Assembly (NCBI GenBank): GCA_004551865.1
Contig: SFPR01000011.1
Span: 1 to 64,000 of the forward strand
Reading direction: 5' to 3'
Source: Bacteroidales bacterium
GTDB lineage: Bacteria; Bacteroidota; Bacteroidia; Bacteroidales; P3
Length of the DNA stretch: 64,000 nt
In this document: piece after piece, positions 51,696 to 61,560 of the stretch
Layout: the number at the start of each line of letters is the position of its first letter
Numbering within the stretch: the stretch's first letter is position 1
Notes under the pieces: generated by a model
Told to the model about the DNA's origin: nothing
Database searches by the model: none
The model's input: only the letters and a program-made list of their open reading frames with translations
Program-made: the position numbers and the translations under genes

Positions 51696-51713
51696 TCTGA
51701 CTTTCAGAATTGA

Positions 51714-51965
51714 TTACTTCTGTTCGCAAACCATAGTTACAGTTTCATCTCCTGCGTAGTCTGCCCAAATTTCGTCCCAAACCAAGCCTTCTGTTGAAGA
51801 TGTGATTTCTGAACATTCTCCGTCAAACTCTGTGATAGATGCTACGACTACCTCTGATTGAACACCCATATCGTTAGTAAGAGTACAATCGCAGTCTGAT
51901 GTAGAGTTGCAAGCTACAAATCCCATAGCTGCAACAGCTCCCAATAAAAACAAAGCTTTTTTCAT
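51714..51965 (-). CDS. Small Cys-rich lipoprotein B
   Basis: 83 residues. Lipobox GFVAC (Cys19), then STSDCDCTLTNDMGVQSEVV ... GECSEI ... VCEQK, matching lipoprotein A in its Cys pattern. Own promoter 82 bp upstream. Unknown function. Confidence 0.7.
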   Translation of the reverse strand: MKKALFLLGAVAAMGFVACNSTSDCDCTLTNDMGVQSEVVVASITEFDGECSEITSSTEGLVWDEIWADYAGDETVTMVCEQK

Positions 51966-52046
51966 TTGTATTAAATTTTAATTTTTATCCCCTACTCTGA
52001 GAATGGATTTTCGGGTTCCTCCATCGAATTTGTTCAATCCGCACTG

Positions 52047-52054
52047 CAAAGATA
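52047..52054 (-). promoter_or_regulatory. -7 promoter element of lipoprotein B
   Basis: Minus-strand TATCTTTG about 82 bp upstream of the ATG. Confidence 0.6.
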
Positions 52055-52266
52055 TACAAAAAAGAACAAATTGACCAAAAACAAAGTATTTTTTTGCACA
52101 AGGCCGAAAATACAAACCCACCCTCCGATTTTGCAATCGTTTATTCTACAATCATTTACGCTTCTTGAAGACTTAATATAAAATTGTGGGCAGTAATCCG
52201 AAAATTTCATGTATTTCGTTCTTCGGAAAGCAGAGAGGAAAACACCCTTGCAAAAGGTGCAAAAAT

Positions 52267-52344
52267 AAAACGCCGTTTTGCTGCAATAAAACGGCGTTTT
52301 AGTCAATGCAAAACGGCGTTTTGTCTTCGTTAAAACGCCGTTTT
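52267..52344. repeat. Palindrome array, set of four (all perfect)
   Basis: Units at 52267, 52288, 52310 and 52332 (steps 21, 22, 22), each AAAACGCCGTTTT or its CGGCG version. The best-conserved set in the window. Lies in the 433-bp gap between nadD and lipoprotein B, in which no gene is seen. Confidence 0.92.
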
Positions 52345-52398
52345 ATTTTCGGCAGGTCCTTATTTCTGATTATCAACTCTTTGCAAAGACAAAATTTA

Positions 52399-52986
52399 TT
52401 ACTTGTAGTAGTTTTCTCTTTCGATTTTTTCTCTCACTTTTTCGGCAACAATGTAGCGTATGGACTTGTTTTCTGCCACACATTGGCGGATATAGGTTGA
52501 AGAAATGTCAATCATCGGTGCAGAAGTCAGAGTTACCGAGGGGTGAGAGAGCAATTCGCAACTCTCGCAGTGCGGACGAGGATAGACAAATATCCTGTGG
52601 GAAGAAAGGATTGAGCGATAGTCTTTCCACAAGTGGAAAGTACTGATGTTATCCTGCCCCATGATAAGGCAAAACTCCGTGTCGGGGCAGCGTTTTTCCA
52701 ATTCTGCAAGAGTATCGACCGTGTAGGAGGGCGAAGGAAGCGATAACTCTATATCGCAAGCCTCTGTCAGCGGATTGTCTTCGGTTGCAAGTCTCACCAA
52801 TTCAAAACGCTTTTCGTCCTCAAGCAGACCTTCGGGAGTTTTGAGGGGATTGAGCCGGCTGACAACAAACCAAAGAGTATCGATGTCAGTGTTTTCTATC
52901 ATATATTGGGCAACTATCAGATGCCCTGTGTGAATCGGATTGAAACTTCCGAAATACAATCCCACGATTTTACTTTTTTGCTTCAT
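52399..52986 (-). CDS. nadD: Nicotinate-nucleotide adenylyltransferase
   Basis: 195 residues. GLYFGSFNPIHTGHLIVAQ (HxGH) at the N-terminus, WFVVSRLNPLK, FCLIMGQDNISTFHLWKDY, and STYIRQCVAENKSIRYIV (ISSTxIR) near the end. Adenylylates nicotinate mononucleotide in NAD synthesis. Confidence 0.95.
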   Translation of the reverse strand: MKQKSKIVGLYFGSFNPIHTGHLIVAQYMIENTDIDTLWFVVSRLNPLKTPEGLLEDEKRFELVRLATEDNPLTEACDIELSLPSPSYTVDTLAELEKRCPDTEFCLIMGQDNISTFHLWKDYRSILSSHRIFVYPRPHCESCELLSHPSVTLTSAPMIDISSTYIRQCVAENKSIRYIVAEKVREKIERENYYK

Positions 52987-53099
52987 GGTTTTGGTAAAAA
53001 AGGAGTTTTATGCCAAGGTTTACGAAAATCCGAGTGCAAAGGGTTACAGCCAAAGGCTTTTTTCTCGGCTTTTTTACCCTGCGGATTAAAAATAATTGT

Positions 53100-53107
53100 T
53101 AGCTTTG
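53100..53107 (+). promoter_or_regulatory. -7 promoter element
   Basis: TAGCTTTG, 23 bp before the ATG at 53130. Confidence 0.6.
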
Positions 53108-53129
53108 CAGACTTAAACGCAAAACAGAG

Positions 53130-54542
53130 ATGAAAAAAATCATACTTGCCATATTTCTACTTGCCGCAGGAGTGTTGTCGGCACAAAATGTGAGCATAGA
53201 TATTTCGGGAGCTAACATTGGCGGAAAGCAAATCCGTTTGTTTCTTGAGGACGATTATTTGTCAGGCTTGGACAAACAAGTTTCCGCAAAGACGCTCTTG
53301 CAAGAAGATACGTCCTGCAACTTCGGACTTCTGACCGACGGAGTGAGCATAATCACCATAAAGATTGATGCTTTCGAGTACAGCTTTGTCTCTCAGCCCG
53401 GAAAGATTTACTCTCTTGCGATTGACAGCATAAATTTTGCCGTTGCCGATTCGGTCAATGTGCTTATGTACAAGCAAACCCTGCCTGTAAAGATTACCAA
53501 CCTTGCCCCCGATGACCTCAATACCAAGATAGAAAGATTTGATGTGGCAACAGAAGACTTTGTTAGCCGCAATGCACGCAATCTTTTGGTTACAAGAGAC
53601 AACACTGTTACCGATTCGCTTGTTGCACTGCTCAACAGCTTTTTGGCAGACGAACCCCAAGGGTCTTACTTTGCCGAATATGTAAAGTATGAAAGCGGCA
53701 AGATAAAGCACGTCTTGCGATTGGAAAGCCGAAAGGCTCTCAGAGAGGCACTCTTTGGCGACAAGCCTATACAATATTATAATATGGGATATATGGATTG
53801 CTTTAACCATATCTTTTCTCACTATTTTTCGCAAGGCAACAAGTACCTTTCTCAAGATGAATTGGAGTTTTGGCTCACCACAAACAACTATGATGACCTC
53901 ATGGACGCACTCGGCAAAGACAAGGTGTTGAAAAACGAAGTTCTCAGGGAGTTTGTGTTGATTAAAGGCATGAAAGACGCTTATTTGGAGGGTGATTTTG
54001 ATCGTGCAGACATCATAAAAATGTTGGAAAAGATTGCTTCGAGAACAAAATTTGAGCAACACCGCAAAACAGCTCTTGCAACCATCGAATACCTTTTGGG
54101 AATTTCTCACAGCGGACTTGCAATCAAAGACTTTGAAACCATTGACATAAACGGAGAAAAGCAAAACTTGGCACAGTTTTTGAGTAAACCCTTGGTGATA
54201 AACTTTGTTAAACTAAACGACATAAGCTCAAAACGAGAGTTGGAAGTGGTCAATTATATGTACGAAAATATAAAAGATAACTGCAATGTGCTGTCGGTGT
54301 GTTGCGACAGGAGCCTCGATGCGATGTACAACTTCTTGCGGAACACCAAGGTCGGCAACAAATACAAATGGAACTTTGCATTCTTCAATTCAAACTACGA
54401 CTTGTTGGAGTTCTTTCAGGTAAGAACATTTCCGGCTTTCATTTTGGTTTCGCCTGAGGGCAAAATAGAAGAAAATCCCATGCGAAATCCGAGCGAAGGA
54501 GGCTTGTCGAGGTTTGCAAACCAAAAACAAGAAAAACAATAA
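53130..54542 (+). CDS. Secreted thioredoxin-fold protein lacking CxxC
   Basis: 470 residues. Signal peptide 1-18 (ends VLSAQ), an N-terminal beta domain of the type seen in Bacteroidetes TlpA-like proteins (DUF4369-like, about 20-120), a helical middle, and a C-terminal thioredoxin-like domain (about 335-455: DFETIDINGEKQNLAQFLSKP, FPAFILVSPEGKI). The expected CxxC is replaced (NFVKLNDIS), so it is unlikely to be a disulfide reductase. Function unknown. Confidence 0.7.
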   Translation: MKKIILAIFLLAAGVLSAQNVSIDISGANIGGKQIRLFLEDDYLSGLDKQVSAKTLLQEDTSCNFGLLTDGVSIITIKIDAFEYSFVSQPGKIYSLAIDSINFAVADSVNVLMYKQTLPVKITNLAPDDLNTKIERFDVATEDFVSRNARNLLVTRDNTVTDSLVALLNSFLADEPQGSYFAEYVKYESGKIKHVLRLESRKALREALFGDKPIQYYNMGYMDCFNHIFSHYFSQGNKYLSQDELEFWLTTNNYDDLMDALGKDKVLKNEVLREFVLIKGMKDAYLEGDFDRADIIKMLEKIASRTKFEQHRKTALATIEYLLGISHSGLAIKDFETIDINGEKQNLAQFLSKPLVINFVKLNDISSKRELEVVNYMYENIKDNCNVLSVCCDRSLDAMYNFLRNTKVGNKYKWNFAFFNSNYDLLEFFQVRTFPAFILVSPEGKIEENPMRNPSEGGLSRFANQKQEKQ

Positions 54543-54579
54543 TGACATAAAAACAAGCTGCAAACAGAAAAAAAAGAAG

Positions 54580-54587
54580 TACATTTG
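54580..54587 (+). promoter_or_regulatory. -7 promoter element
   Basis: TACATTTG upstream of the mannosyltransferase-like gene. Confidence 0.6.
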
Positions 54588-54672
54588 CAGTTTGAATGAA
54601 ACGGAACTGCCAAAAGACAAGTACAAAAGGCAAAATCATAGAAATAATAACCAAAAAAGAACGTTATAACAA

Positions 54673-55401
54673 ATGAACAAGGCAGACAGCGTGGTTATCA
54701 TTCCTACTTACAACGAGAAAGAAAACATCGAAAACATCATTCGCTATGTCTTCTCGTTGGAAAAGGAGTTCCATATACTCATTGTGGAAGATAATTCACC
54801 CGACGGAACAGCCGATATAGTCAAAAGACTTATCGAAGAGTTCCCCGAAAGGCTTTTTATCGAGCAGAGAAAAGGCAAACTCGGCTTGGGGACGGCTTAC
54901 ATTCATGGTTTCAAATGGGCTTTGCAAAGAGGCTATGACTTTATCTTTGAAATGGATGCCGACTTTTCGCACCCTCCAAAAGACCTTTTGAGACTTTATG
55001 AGGCTTGTTCAAAGGGTGCAGACATGGCAGTGGGGTCTCGGTATGTCGATGGTAAAATATCGGTTGTGAATTGGCCCATCGGCAGGGTTATAATGTCATA
55101 TTACGCCTCTTGGTACGTAAGATTGATTACCGGAATGAGAATTGGAGATGCCACAGCCGGCTTTGCCTGCTACAAAAGGCAGGTATTGGAGCAGATTAAA
55201 CTTGACAAGATAAGATTTGTGGGCTATGCCTTCCAGATTGAAATGAAATATACTGTCTTTAAGAAGGGATTTAAGATTGTCGAAGTGCCGATTATCTTCA
55301 CCGACAGAGTGTTTGGCGAAAGCAAGATGAGCATGAAAATATTCAAAGAAGCATTCTTCGGAGTCTTCTCCCTCAAATTCAGAAATTGGAAAAAGTACTA
55401 A
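54673..55401 (+). CDS. Polyprenol-phosphate mannosyltransferase-like GT2
   Basis: 242 residues. GT2 family: VVIIPTYNEKENIENIIRYV, FHILIVEDNSPDGTADIV, and the metal-binding FEMDADFSHPPKDL; the VEVPIIFTDRVFGESKM segment is typical of dolichol-phosphate mannose synthase. Transfers a sugar from a nucleotide donor to a polyprenyl phosphate carrier. The sugar is inferred. Followed 23 bp later by the dipeptidyl peptidase gene. Confidence 0.88.
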   Translation: MNKADSVVIIPTYNEKENIENIIRYVFSLEKEFHILIVEDNSPDGTADIVKRLIEEFPERLFIEQRKGKLGLGTAYIHGFKWALQRGYDFIFEMDADFSHPPKDLLRLYEACSKGADMAVGSRYVDGKISVVNWPIGRVIMSYYASWYVRLITGMRIGDATAGFACYKRQVLEQIKLDKIRFVGYAFQIEMKYTVFKKGFKIVEVPIIFTDRVFGESKMSMKIFKEAFFGVFSLKFRNWKKY

Positions 55402-55424
55402 TCAGGTAAAATTCAACAATAAAA

Positions 55425-57554
55425 ATGAGAAAAAGCACAAATATCCTTTTGACACTTGTGTTTGTATTCGCAAGCATGGGTGTTTTTGCCCAGAAAGGGC
55501 TTATCGACATCAAAAAACTACAAGACAGAGAATATTATCCTACTTCCGTCTTGGTAAAATACGTCAATGACAAAGGCTCTTACGCATATACCGAAACAGG
55601 CAGGGAACTTGTCATGGTAAATGCCAAAGGCAAGACAACAACCTTGGACTTGCAAACAGTGGGAGAAGAATTGGGCAGCTTTGCTTCAATAGAATTTTTG
55701 TCAGATGACCAATTTGCATTTCTCAATCGAGAAAGAACCGCAATCTTTCACTACAACATCAAGACAAAACAGCTCGACAAAGTATGCACTCTCAAAGAGG
55801 GTGGTGCAAACTTTGAGTTGGATTTGAAAAATGCAAGTGCCGCTTATACCATTGACGGAAATGTGTGGTTTTCTTCAAAGAACAGCAAGCCCGTTCAGCT
55901 TACAACCGACGGCGGAAACGGCATTACCTACGGTGAAGCGGTACACAGAAACGAGTTTGGCATAGAAAAAGGATTTTTCTTGTCGAACGACGGCAGCAAG
56001 TTGGCATTTTATCGCATGGACGAGACGATGGTAAGGCAGTATCCTTTGGTTAATACCGACACAAGGGAGGCTGAGCCTACCCCTATCCGCTATCCGATGG
56101 CAGGAATGAAGTCTCACGAAGTTACAGTCTTGGTTTATGATGCTCAAAGCGGCAAAACAACAGAATTGCAAACCAGAAAAGACAACTCAATCGAGGAAAG
56201 AGAAGCATACCTTACCAATTTGACATGGAATTCCGACGGTTCACTGCTCTATATTCAGAAACTAAATCGCAAACAAAACCATTTGAAGATGTGCAGCTTT
56301 GATGTTGCAAGCGGCAAACTCCACAAGGTCTTGTTTGAAGAGACGAGTAACAAATATGTAGAGCCGGAATCTCCGATTTTCTTCCTACCAACAAACAGCA
56401 ATCAGTTTGTTTATTTGAGCGAAAGGGACGGATACAATCATGCTTACCTATATGACCAAGACGGAAAGCTGATAAAGCAACTCACCTCGGGCAGCTGGAT
56501 GATTAACTCGATAGAAGGATTTGACACAAAGGGCAACGAAATGTTCTTCTACGCAACCAAAGATTCTCCTTTGGAGAGAAATTTGTACGCTTTCAACTTC
56601 AAGAGCGGCAAAGTGCGTCGTTGCACCCCCGAAAAGGGTACTCACTCTGTTGTTTTCAGCAAAGACGGAAAGTTTTTCTCGGATAGTTACAGCAGTTCCA
56701 CAGAAGCAAGACGCATTGTGCTGTATGACAACAAGGGAAAGCAAGTTTCGCAAATCCACAAGGCAGAAGACCCTTGGGCAAAGTTGGATAAACCACAAAT
56801 AGACGTCTTTACAATCAAGGCAGAAGACGGAACAGACCTCTATGCCCGCATGATAAAACCGACAAATTTCGATGCAAACAAGAAATATCCCGTGATAGTA
56901 TATGTGTATGGCGGTCCGCACGCACAACTCATCACCGACAGCTGGCTTTCGGGGGCAAACAACTTCTTCCTCTTCCTTGCACAACAAGGATTTATCGTTT
57001 GGACGGTAGATAGCAGGGGTTCTGCAAACCGCGGTTACGAATTTGAGAGTGCAATATGGAGAAACTGCGGCTCTATTGAGGTAAGCGACCAAATGGCAGG
57101 GGTAAACTATTTGAAAACTCTTCCATACGTCGATAGCGAACGCATTGGCGTCGATGGTTGGAGCTATGGTGGATTTATGACAATCTCACTTAAATTGAAG
57201 AACCCGGGAGTTTTCAAGGTTGCAACGGCAGGCGGTCCTGTCATTGATTGGAAATGGTACGAGATTATGTACGGTGAGCGATATATGTCCTCACCCGAAG
57301 ACAATCCGGAGGGATATAAGAAATCTTCTTTGCTCAACTATGCAGACCAATTAGAGGGAAAACTTCTCGTAATTCACGGAGCGCAAGACCCGACCGTCGT
57401 TATGCAACATTCTTTGGAGTTTATAAAGCGTTGTATCAAGGCAGGAAAGAACATAGACTACTTTATATATCCCGATCACGAGCATAACGTGAGAGGAAAA
57501 GACAGAATACATTTGTACGAGAAGATTTACCGTTATCACAAAGAGAACTTGTAA
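55425..57554 (+). CDS. Dipeptidyl peptidase IV (S9B)
   Basis: 709 residues. Signal peptide 1-22 (ends VFAQ), an eight-bladed beta-propeller (about 40-470) and a prolyl-oligopeptidase catalytic domain with GVDGWSYGGFMT (Ser), VIHGAQDPTVV (Asp) and YPDHEHNVRG (His). Cleaves X-Pro and X-Ala dipeptides from peptide N-termini in the periplasm; relevant to protein-fermenting Bacteroidales. Confidence 0.93.
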   Translation: MRKSTNILLTLVFVFASMGVFAQKGLIDIKKLQDREYYPTSVLVKYVNDKGSYAYTETGRELVMVNAKGKTTTLDLQTVGEELGSFASIEFLSDDQFAFLNRERTAIFHYNIKTKQLDKVCTLKEGGANFELDLKNASAAYTIDGNVWFSSKNSKPVQLTTDGGNGITYGEAVHRNEFGIEKGFFLSNDGSKLAFYRMDETMVRQYPLVNTDTREAEPTPIRYPMAGMKSHEVTVLVYDAQSGKTTELQTRKDNSIEEREAYLTNLTWNSDGSLLYIQKLNRKQNHLKMCSFDVASGKLHKVLFEETSNKYVEPESPIFFLPTNSNQFVYLSERDGYNHAYLYDQDGKLIKQLTSGSWMINSIEGFDTKGNEMFFYATKDSPLERNLYAFNFKSGKVRRCTPEKGTHSVVFSKDGKFFSDSYSSSTEARRIVLYDNKGKQVSQIHKAEDPWAKLDKPQIDVFTIKAEDGTDLYARMIKPTNFDANKKYPVIVYVYGGPHAQLITDSWLSGANNFFLFLAQQGFIVWTVDSRGSANRGYEFESAIWRNCGSIEVSDQMAGVNYLKTLPYVDSERIGVDGWSYGGFMTISLKLKNPGVFKVATAGGPVIDWKWYEIMYGERYMSSPEDNPEGYKKSSLLNYADQLEGKLLVIHGAQDPTVVMQHSLEFIKRCIKAGKNIDYFIYPDHEHNVRGKDRIHLYEKIYRYHKENL

Positions 57555-57595
57555 AACAGGAAACCGACAAAACAGCATATTAAATCCTTAATCTT

Positions 57596-60493
57596 ATGAA
57601 AGTTTTTGAAGATATGAAACAAGCAATCGTTTTATTGTTATCATTAAGTCTGTCGATTGGCGTGGCATTTTCGCAAAGTGAGTTGGTCGAATCTCCTTCG
57701 GGTTTGATTGTTGAGGACTTGGACGTAACTCAGGCTACACTTCGTTGGAACAATCAGACCAATGTAGCATCTTGGATTGTGAGTTACAGAGTTTTTCAGC
57801 AAGAGCAGTCAAACCAACTGACGACTTCGGACACTGTTGCATATCTTCAAGAACTCATAAGCGGCACTCGCTATCTTTGTTCGGTAAGAGCGATAGACAT
57901 TAACGGCGACACCACTGCGGAAAGTGAAATTCTGAGCTTTGTAACCTTGGGATTTGACAGCGATTGCCCCCAAGTGGAAAATTTAAGCATCGCAAGCATG
58001 AACTCAGGCGGCATTACCGTGCAATGGTTCTCACAATCGGAAGCCTCAAGCTGGGAAGTGGTATGCTCCGACCCCGGAACAAATCCGAGCCTTGAAGGAA
58101 ATTCGCGACAAACCGCCAACTTCGAGCAGCAAATGGGCGGATTGACAAGCTGCAATCGCTATCAGATTGCAGTACGTTCCCTTTGCTCGCAGTCGGTCAG
58201 CGATTGGAGGTACATTTATGCCAAATACCTGCCTTACAATGTGCAATCGCTTCCTTTGCAAATAGATTTTGAGAACGCAAACGACAATATAAATGTAGGA
58301 TTTATCAATTCGGCAACCAATGCTTGGGAAATCGGCACGGCAACCAACGCAAGCAGCATAGGCTCTTCGGCATTGTACATATCAAATGACAATGGTGCGA
58401 CTAACTCTTGCGACAATTCTACCGCCGCAATCAGCTATGCGTATATGGATTTCGACATTCCCGAAACTGCCGTGAGCTTTTATATTGATTTTAAGTACAA
58501 GACGACTGCCGTTTTGCAAAATGCGGCACTCAAAGTCTTCCTTGTAAGTCCCGAAAGTGCTATAAGCATCGACCAACTGCCCTCGGCAAACAACCAAGTG
58601 GGCGAAGCAGCTTACATTGGAGCAAACAACACGTGGACAGAGGTACATATCGAATTACCATCTTTCCACATCGGCACAACCAAACGAATACTTTTTGTGT
58701 GGCAAAACCAAGACAATGCCCCAAGTAGTGCAGCCGTTGCGATAGATGACATATATCTTACGGCAAGATATTGTGCCACACCTTCAAATCTGAGAGCCGA
58801 AAGTGTATCGAGCAATTCTGCTATTTTGGCTTGGGACACAAGAGACAACCAATCGTCCTACAATTTGGAATACAAGCCCACCGAAGAGAGTGAATGGACA
58901 CTTTTGCAAAACGTAGTGCCAAACAGCGTGTTCAACAACCTGCAAAGTGCGACTTCTTACACTTTCAGAGTGCAGGCAGATTGCTCAGACGAGCAGAGTT
59001 TTTGGTCTGATACCGCAGTATTTTCGACAAGCGTTCCCGTGGCAACACCTTCGGACTTGATTGTAAGTGCCTTTGACGATACGAGTGCAACGATTTCATG
59101 GTCTTCGGACCCCGTGGTACAAAAATGGCTTGTGGAACTCACCAACCAAGAGACACAAAACACTAACCAAACAGAGGTTACGCAAGCTGTGGCACATCTT
59201 GGCAACCTGTCGGAAAACACTTTCTATGCCATAAGAGTAAGAGCTGTTTCGATAACAAACGACACAAGCAACTATTCTTCGACGGTTTATGTTCACACTC
59301 TTTGCTCTCCAATCGACCAATTTGCCTACGAGTGCAACGATACCATAAAATTTGCAAACGACGGAGGCTTTTGCTTTGAAAGAGAGTGCTGGCGAGAAAG
59401 CACCGACACGCTTTACAGTCCGCTTTTCAACCTTTCGGCAAGTGCAAATCCTGTTTTAACCTTTGAACTCCTTTCCGAAGGAGGTAATGTTCCACGATTG
59501 CTCTTTTCCGGCATGGAGGGAGGCTTCCAAACTCTTGCTCCGCTTTCTTTGGGAAGCAATGCGATAGTTCTTTCCGACATTATGGAAAGAGACAGAGTAA
59601 TGTTTGCATTTCAAAGCGAGATAATAGAGGACAGAGATTGCAGTTTCAAGATTGCAAACCTGACAATCAAAGACACTTGTCTTACTCCCGACAATCTGAC
59701 TGTCAATCAAATTGAGGCAAACTCGGCAGTTTTGGAATGGGACGCATACTCCAACAACACCTCTTTTGCAATCACATTGGTCAATCCTCAAACAGAAGAC
59801 ACCTTACGCACAACCGCAACGGGCAACTCATACACTTTTGAAGACCTTGAACCAAATACACAATATATTGTTTGGTTTTCGGGCTTATGCGGAGAGCTTT
59901 CGGCAAACAACTTTGCAATGATAAGTTTCACAACCGCTGCCGAGGCACAAGGTTGTCAAACTCCGACAAATTTTGTTTGCCAACATTACCAAAGCAAAGG
60001 GGACGAGACCATAGTATGCACTTGGGACGATGTTGAAGACAACCCTTACATACAATGGGAAGTGAACTATAAGGAGGCTTATGCGGTCAATTTCTCTTCG
60101 GCAACGGTGGCTCACTATCCGCGATTTACTCTTCGCAACTTAGATTTGGGCAGTCGCTGGGAGTTTAGAGTAAGAGCGATTTGTTCTTCGGCAGATGTTT
60201 CCGATTGGACCGAAATTCAGACCGTCATTGTGGGAGATCAAGGAATTGATGCGGCAAGCTCAAAAATTGAAGAGCTGAAAATATATCCCAATCCTGCAAC
60301 TCACATCTTGCACGTCAAGTGTGGTACAAGCAGAATAACCAATGCACAACTCTCCGACGCAAACGGACGTGTTGTGAAGGCGTGGGACTTGTTACCGGAG
60401 GAAATTGACATCAGCGGATTAGAAAAAGGATATTACTTCCTCTCCATGACAATCAATTCAACCCGCATATCAAGAAAGATAAGCATACAATAA
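57596..60493 (+). CDS. Large Fn3-repeat secreted protein with T9SS sorting domain
   Basis: 965 residues (959 from the Met at 57614, which better fits a signal peptide). At least five fibronectin-III repeats (recurring ATLRWN/AILAWD/AVLEWD and TRYLCSVRAI/TQYIVWFSG patterns) alternate with MAM/concanavalin-like beta regions (LPLQIDFENAND ... VAIDDIYL, about 215-395; and 585-690). C-terminal T9SS type A domain (LKIYPNPATHILHVKC, GYYFLSM, RKISIQ). Probable surface adhesin or scaffold; no enzyme motif. Confidence 0.85.
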   Translation: MKVFEDMKQAIVLLLSLSLSIGVAFSQSELVESPSGLIVEDLDVTQATLRWNNQTNVASWIVSYRVFQQEQSNQLTTSDTVAYLQELISGTRYLCSVRAIDINGDTTAESEILSFVTLGFDSDCPQVENLSIASMNSGGITVQWFSQSEASSWEVVCSDPGTNPSLEGNSRQTANFEQQMGGLTSCNRYQIAVRSLCSQSVSDWRYIYAKYLPYNVQSLPLQIDFENANDNINVGFINSATNAWEIGTATNASSIGSSALYISNDNGATNSCDNSTAAISYAYMDFDIPETAVSFYIDFKYKTTAVLQNAALKVFLVSPESAISIDQLPSANNQVGEAAYIGANNTWTEVHIELPSFHIGTTKRILFVWQNQDNAPSSAAVAIDDIYLTARYCATPSNLRAESVSSNSAILAWDTRDNQSSYNLEYKPTEESEWTLLQNVVPNSVFNNLQSATSYTFRVQADCSDEQSFWSDTAVFSTSVPVATPSDLIVSAFDDTSATISWSSDPVVQKWLVELTNQETQNTNQTEVTQAVAHLGNLSENTFYAIRVRAVSITNDTSNYSSTVYVHTLCSPIDQFAYECNDTIKFANDGGFCFERECWRESTDTLYSPLFNLSASANPVLTFELLSEGGNVPRLLFSGMEGGFQTLAPLSLGSNAIVLSDIMERDRVMFAFQSEIIEDRDCSFKIANLTIKDTCLTPDNLTVNQIEANSAVLEWDAYSNNTSFAITLVNPQTEDTLRTTATGNSYTFEDLEPNTQYIVWFSGLCGELSANNFAMISFTTAAEAQGCQTPTNFVCQHYQSKGDETIVCTWDDVEDNPYIQWEVNYKEAYAVNFSSATVAHYPRFTLRNLDLGSRWEFRVRAICSSADVSDWTEIQTVIVGDQGIDAASSKIEELKIYPNPATHILHVKCGTSRITNAQLSDANGRVVKAWDLLPEEIDISGLEKGYYFLSMTINSTRISRKISIQ

Positions 60494-60501
60494 TTAAGTA
60501 A

Positions 60502-60556
60502 AAAACGCCGTTTGAGGCAATATTCCGACCAAAAGAGTGTAACAAAACGGCATTTT
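60502..60556. repeat. Partial palindrome array
   Basis: Strong units AAAACGCCGTTTG (60502) and AAAACGGCATTTT (60544), exactly 42 bp (2 x 21) apart; the in-phase position between them (60523) is degenerate. Upstream of the rpoD promoter. Confidence 0.65.
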
Positions 60557-60571
60557 TGTCGTAAAGTGTTA

Positions 60572-60579
60572 TAGTTTTG
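60572..60579 (+). promoter_or_regulatory. -7 promoter element of rpoD
   Basis: TAGTTTTG, 21 bp before the rpoD ATG. Confidence 0.55.
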
Positions 60580-60600
60580 TTTGAAATTTGAGATAGAAGA

Positions 60601-61464
60601 ATGAGACAACTGAAAATTACAAAGCAGCTAACAAACAGAGAGATTACTTCTTTGGACAAGTACTTGCAGGAGATTGGTAGATTGGAAATGCTCTCTCCCG
60701 AAGGAGAAGTACAACTCGCTCAAAGAATTAAAGCAGGAGACCGCATCGCTTTGGAGAAACTTACAAAAGCTAATCTTCGTTTTGTAGTCTCTGTGGCAAA
60801 ACAATATCAAAATCAAGGCATGAGCCTTCCCGATTTGATAAACGAGGGTAATCTCGGATTGATAAAAGCAGCACAACGATTTGACGAGACAAGAGGATTT
60901 AAGTTTATTTCGTATGCCGTTTGGTGGATTCGCCAATCAATATTGCAAGCCTTGGCGGAACAATCGCGAATTGTGCGTCTGCCGCTAAATAAAATCAGTT
61001 CGCTTAACAAAATCACCAAAACATACGCTCAGTTGGAGCAAAAATATGAAAGAGCGCCCAATGCCGGCGAACTTGCCGAGGAATTGGATATGCCGCTTGC
61101 CGAAGTGAGCGAGAACCTTCGCAACAGTGGTAAACACCTTTCGATGGATGCACCTCTTGCGTCGGACGAAGAGAACAATATGTACGACTACATGAAAAAC
61201 GACGACGGCTCAACACCCGAATCGGAGTTGATGTACGAGAGTTTGAAGACCGAAATAAATCGTGCAATCTCCACTCTGTCTCCAAAAGAAGGCGACATAA
61301 TCAAGATGTTCTTCGGTTTGGAAGGCTACCCTCCCATGACCTTGGACGAAATTGGCGAGAAGTTCGACTTGACAAGAGAGAGAGTGCGACAAATCAAAGA
61401 GAAAGCAATACGACGCTTGAAGCACACCTCCCGCTCTCAGATTTTGCAATCATATTTAGGTTAA
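60601..61464 (+). CDS. rpoD: Primary sigma factor RpoD (sigma-ABfr)
   Basis: 287 residues, the short Bacteroidetes form without the large N-terminal region of E. coli. Region 1.2 (SLDKYLQEIGRLEMLSPEGE), 2.1-2.4 (NLRFVVSVAKQYQNQGMSLP, DLINEGNLGLIKAAQRFDE, GFKFISYAVWWIRQSILQAL), region 3, and region 4 (TLDEIGEKFDLTRERVRQIKE). It directs RNA polymerase to the -33/-7 (TTTG / TAnnTTTG) promoters seen throughout the window. Confidence 0.97.
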   Translation: MRQLKITKQLTNREITSLDKYLQEIGRLEMLSPEGEVQLAQRIKAGDRIALEKLTKANLRFVVSVAKQYQNQGMSLPDLINEGNLGLIKAAQRFDETRGFKFISYAVWWIRQSILQALAEQSRIVRLPLNKISSLNKITKTYAQLEQKYERAPNAGELAEELDMPLAEVSENLRNSGKHLSMDAPLASDEENNMYDYMKNDDGSTPESELMYESLKTEINRAISTLSPKEGDIIKMFFGLEGYPPMTLDEIGEKFDLTRERVRQIKEKAIRRLKHTSRSQILQSYLG

Positions 61465-61487
61465 ATATTCATGTTTTTTATCTTTTT

Positions 61488-61530
61488 GAGACGATGTCTT
61501 GTACTGAAATAACAAAGACATCGTCTCTTT
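61488..61530 (+). terminator. Terminator of rpoD
   Basis: GAGACGATGTCTT pairs with AAGACATCGTCTC, followed by TTTTG. Confidence 0.88.
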
Positions 61531-61560
61531 TGTGTTCTCAAAGCACAAAGCAGTCTTTGT

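Noticed and set aside
52267..52344. CRISPR array
   Set aside because: Units are only 13 bp and spacers 8-9 bp, always four units, and no cas genes are in the window. The layout does not fit CRISPR.
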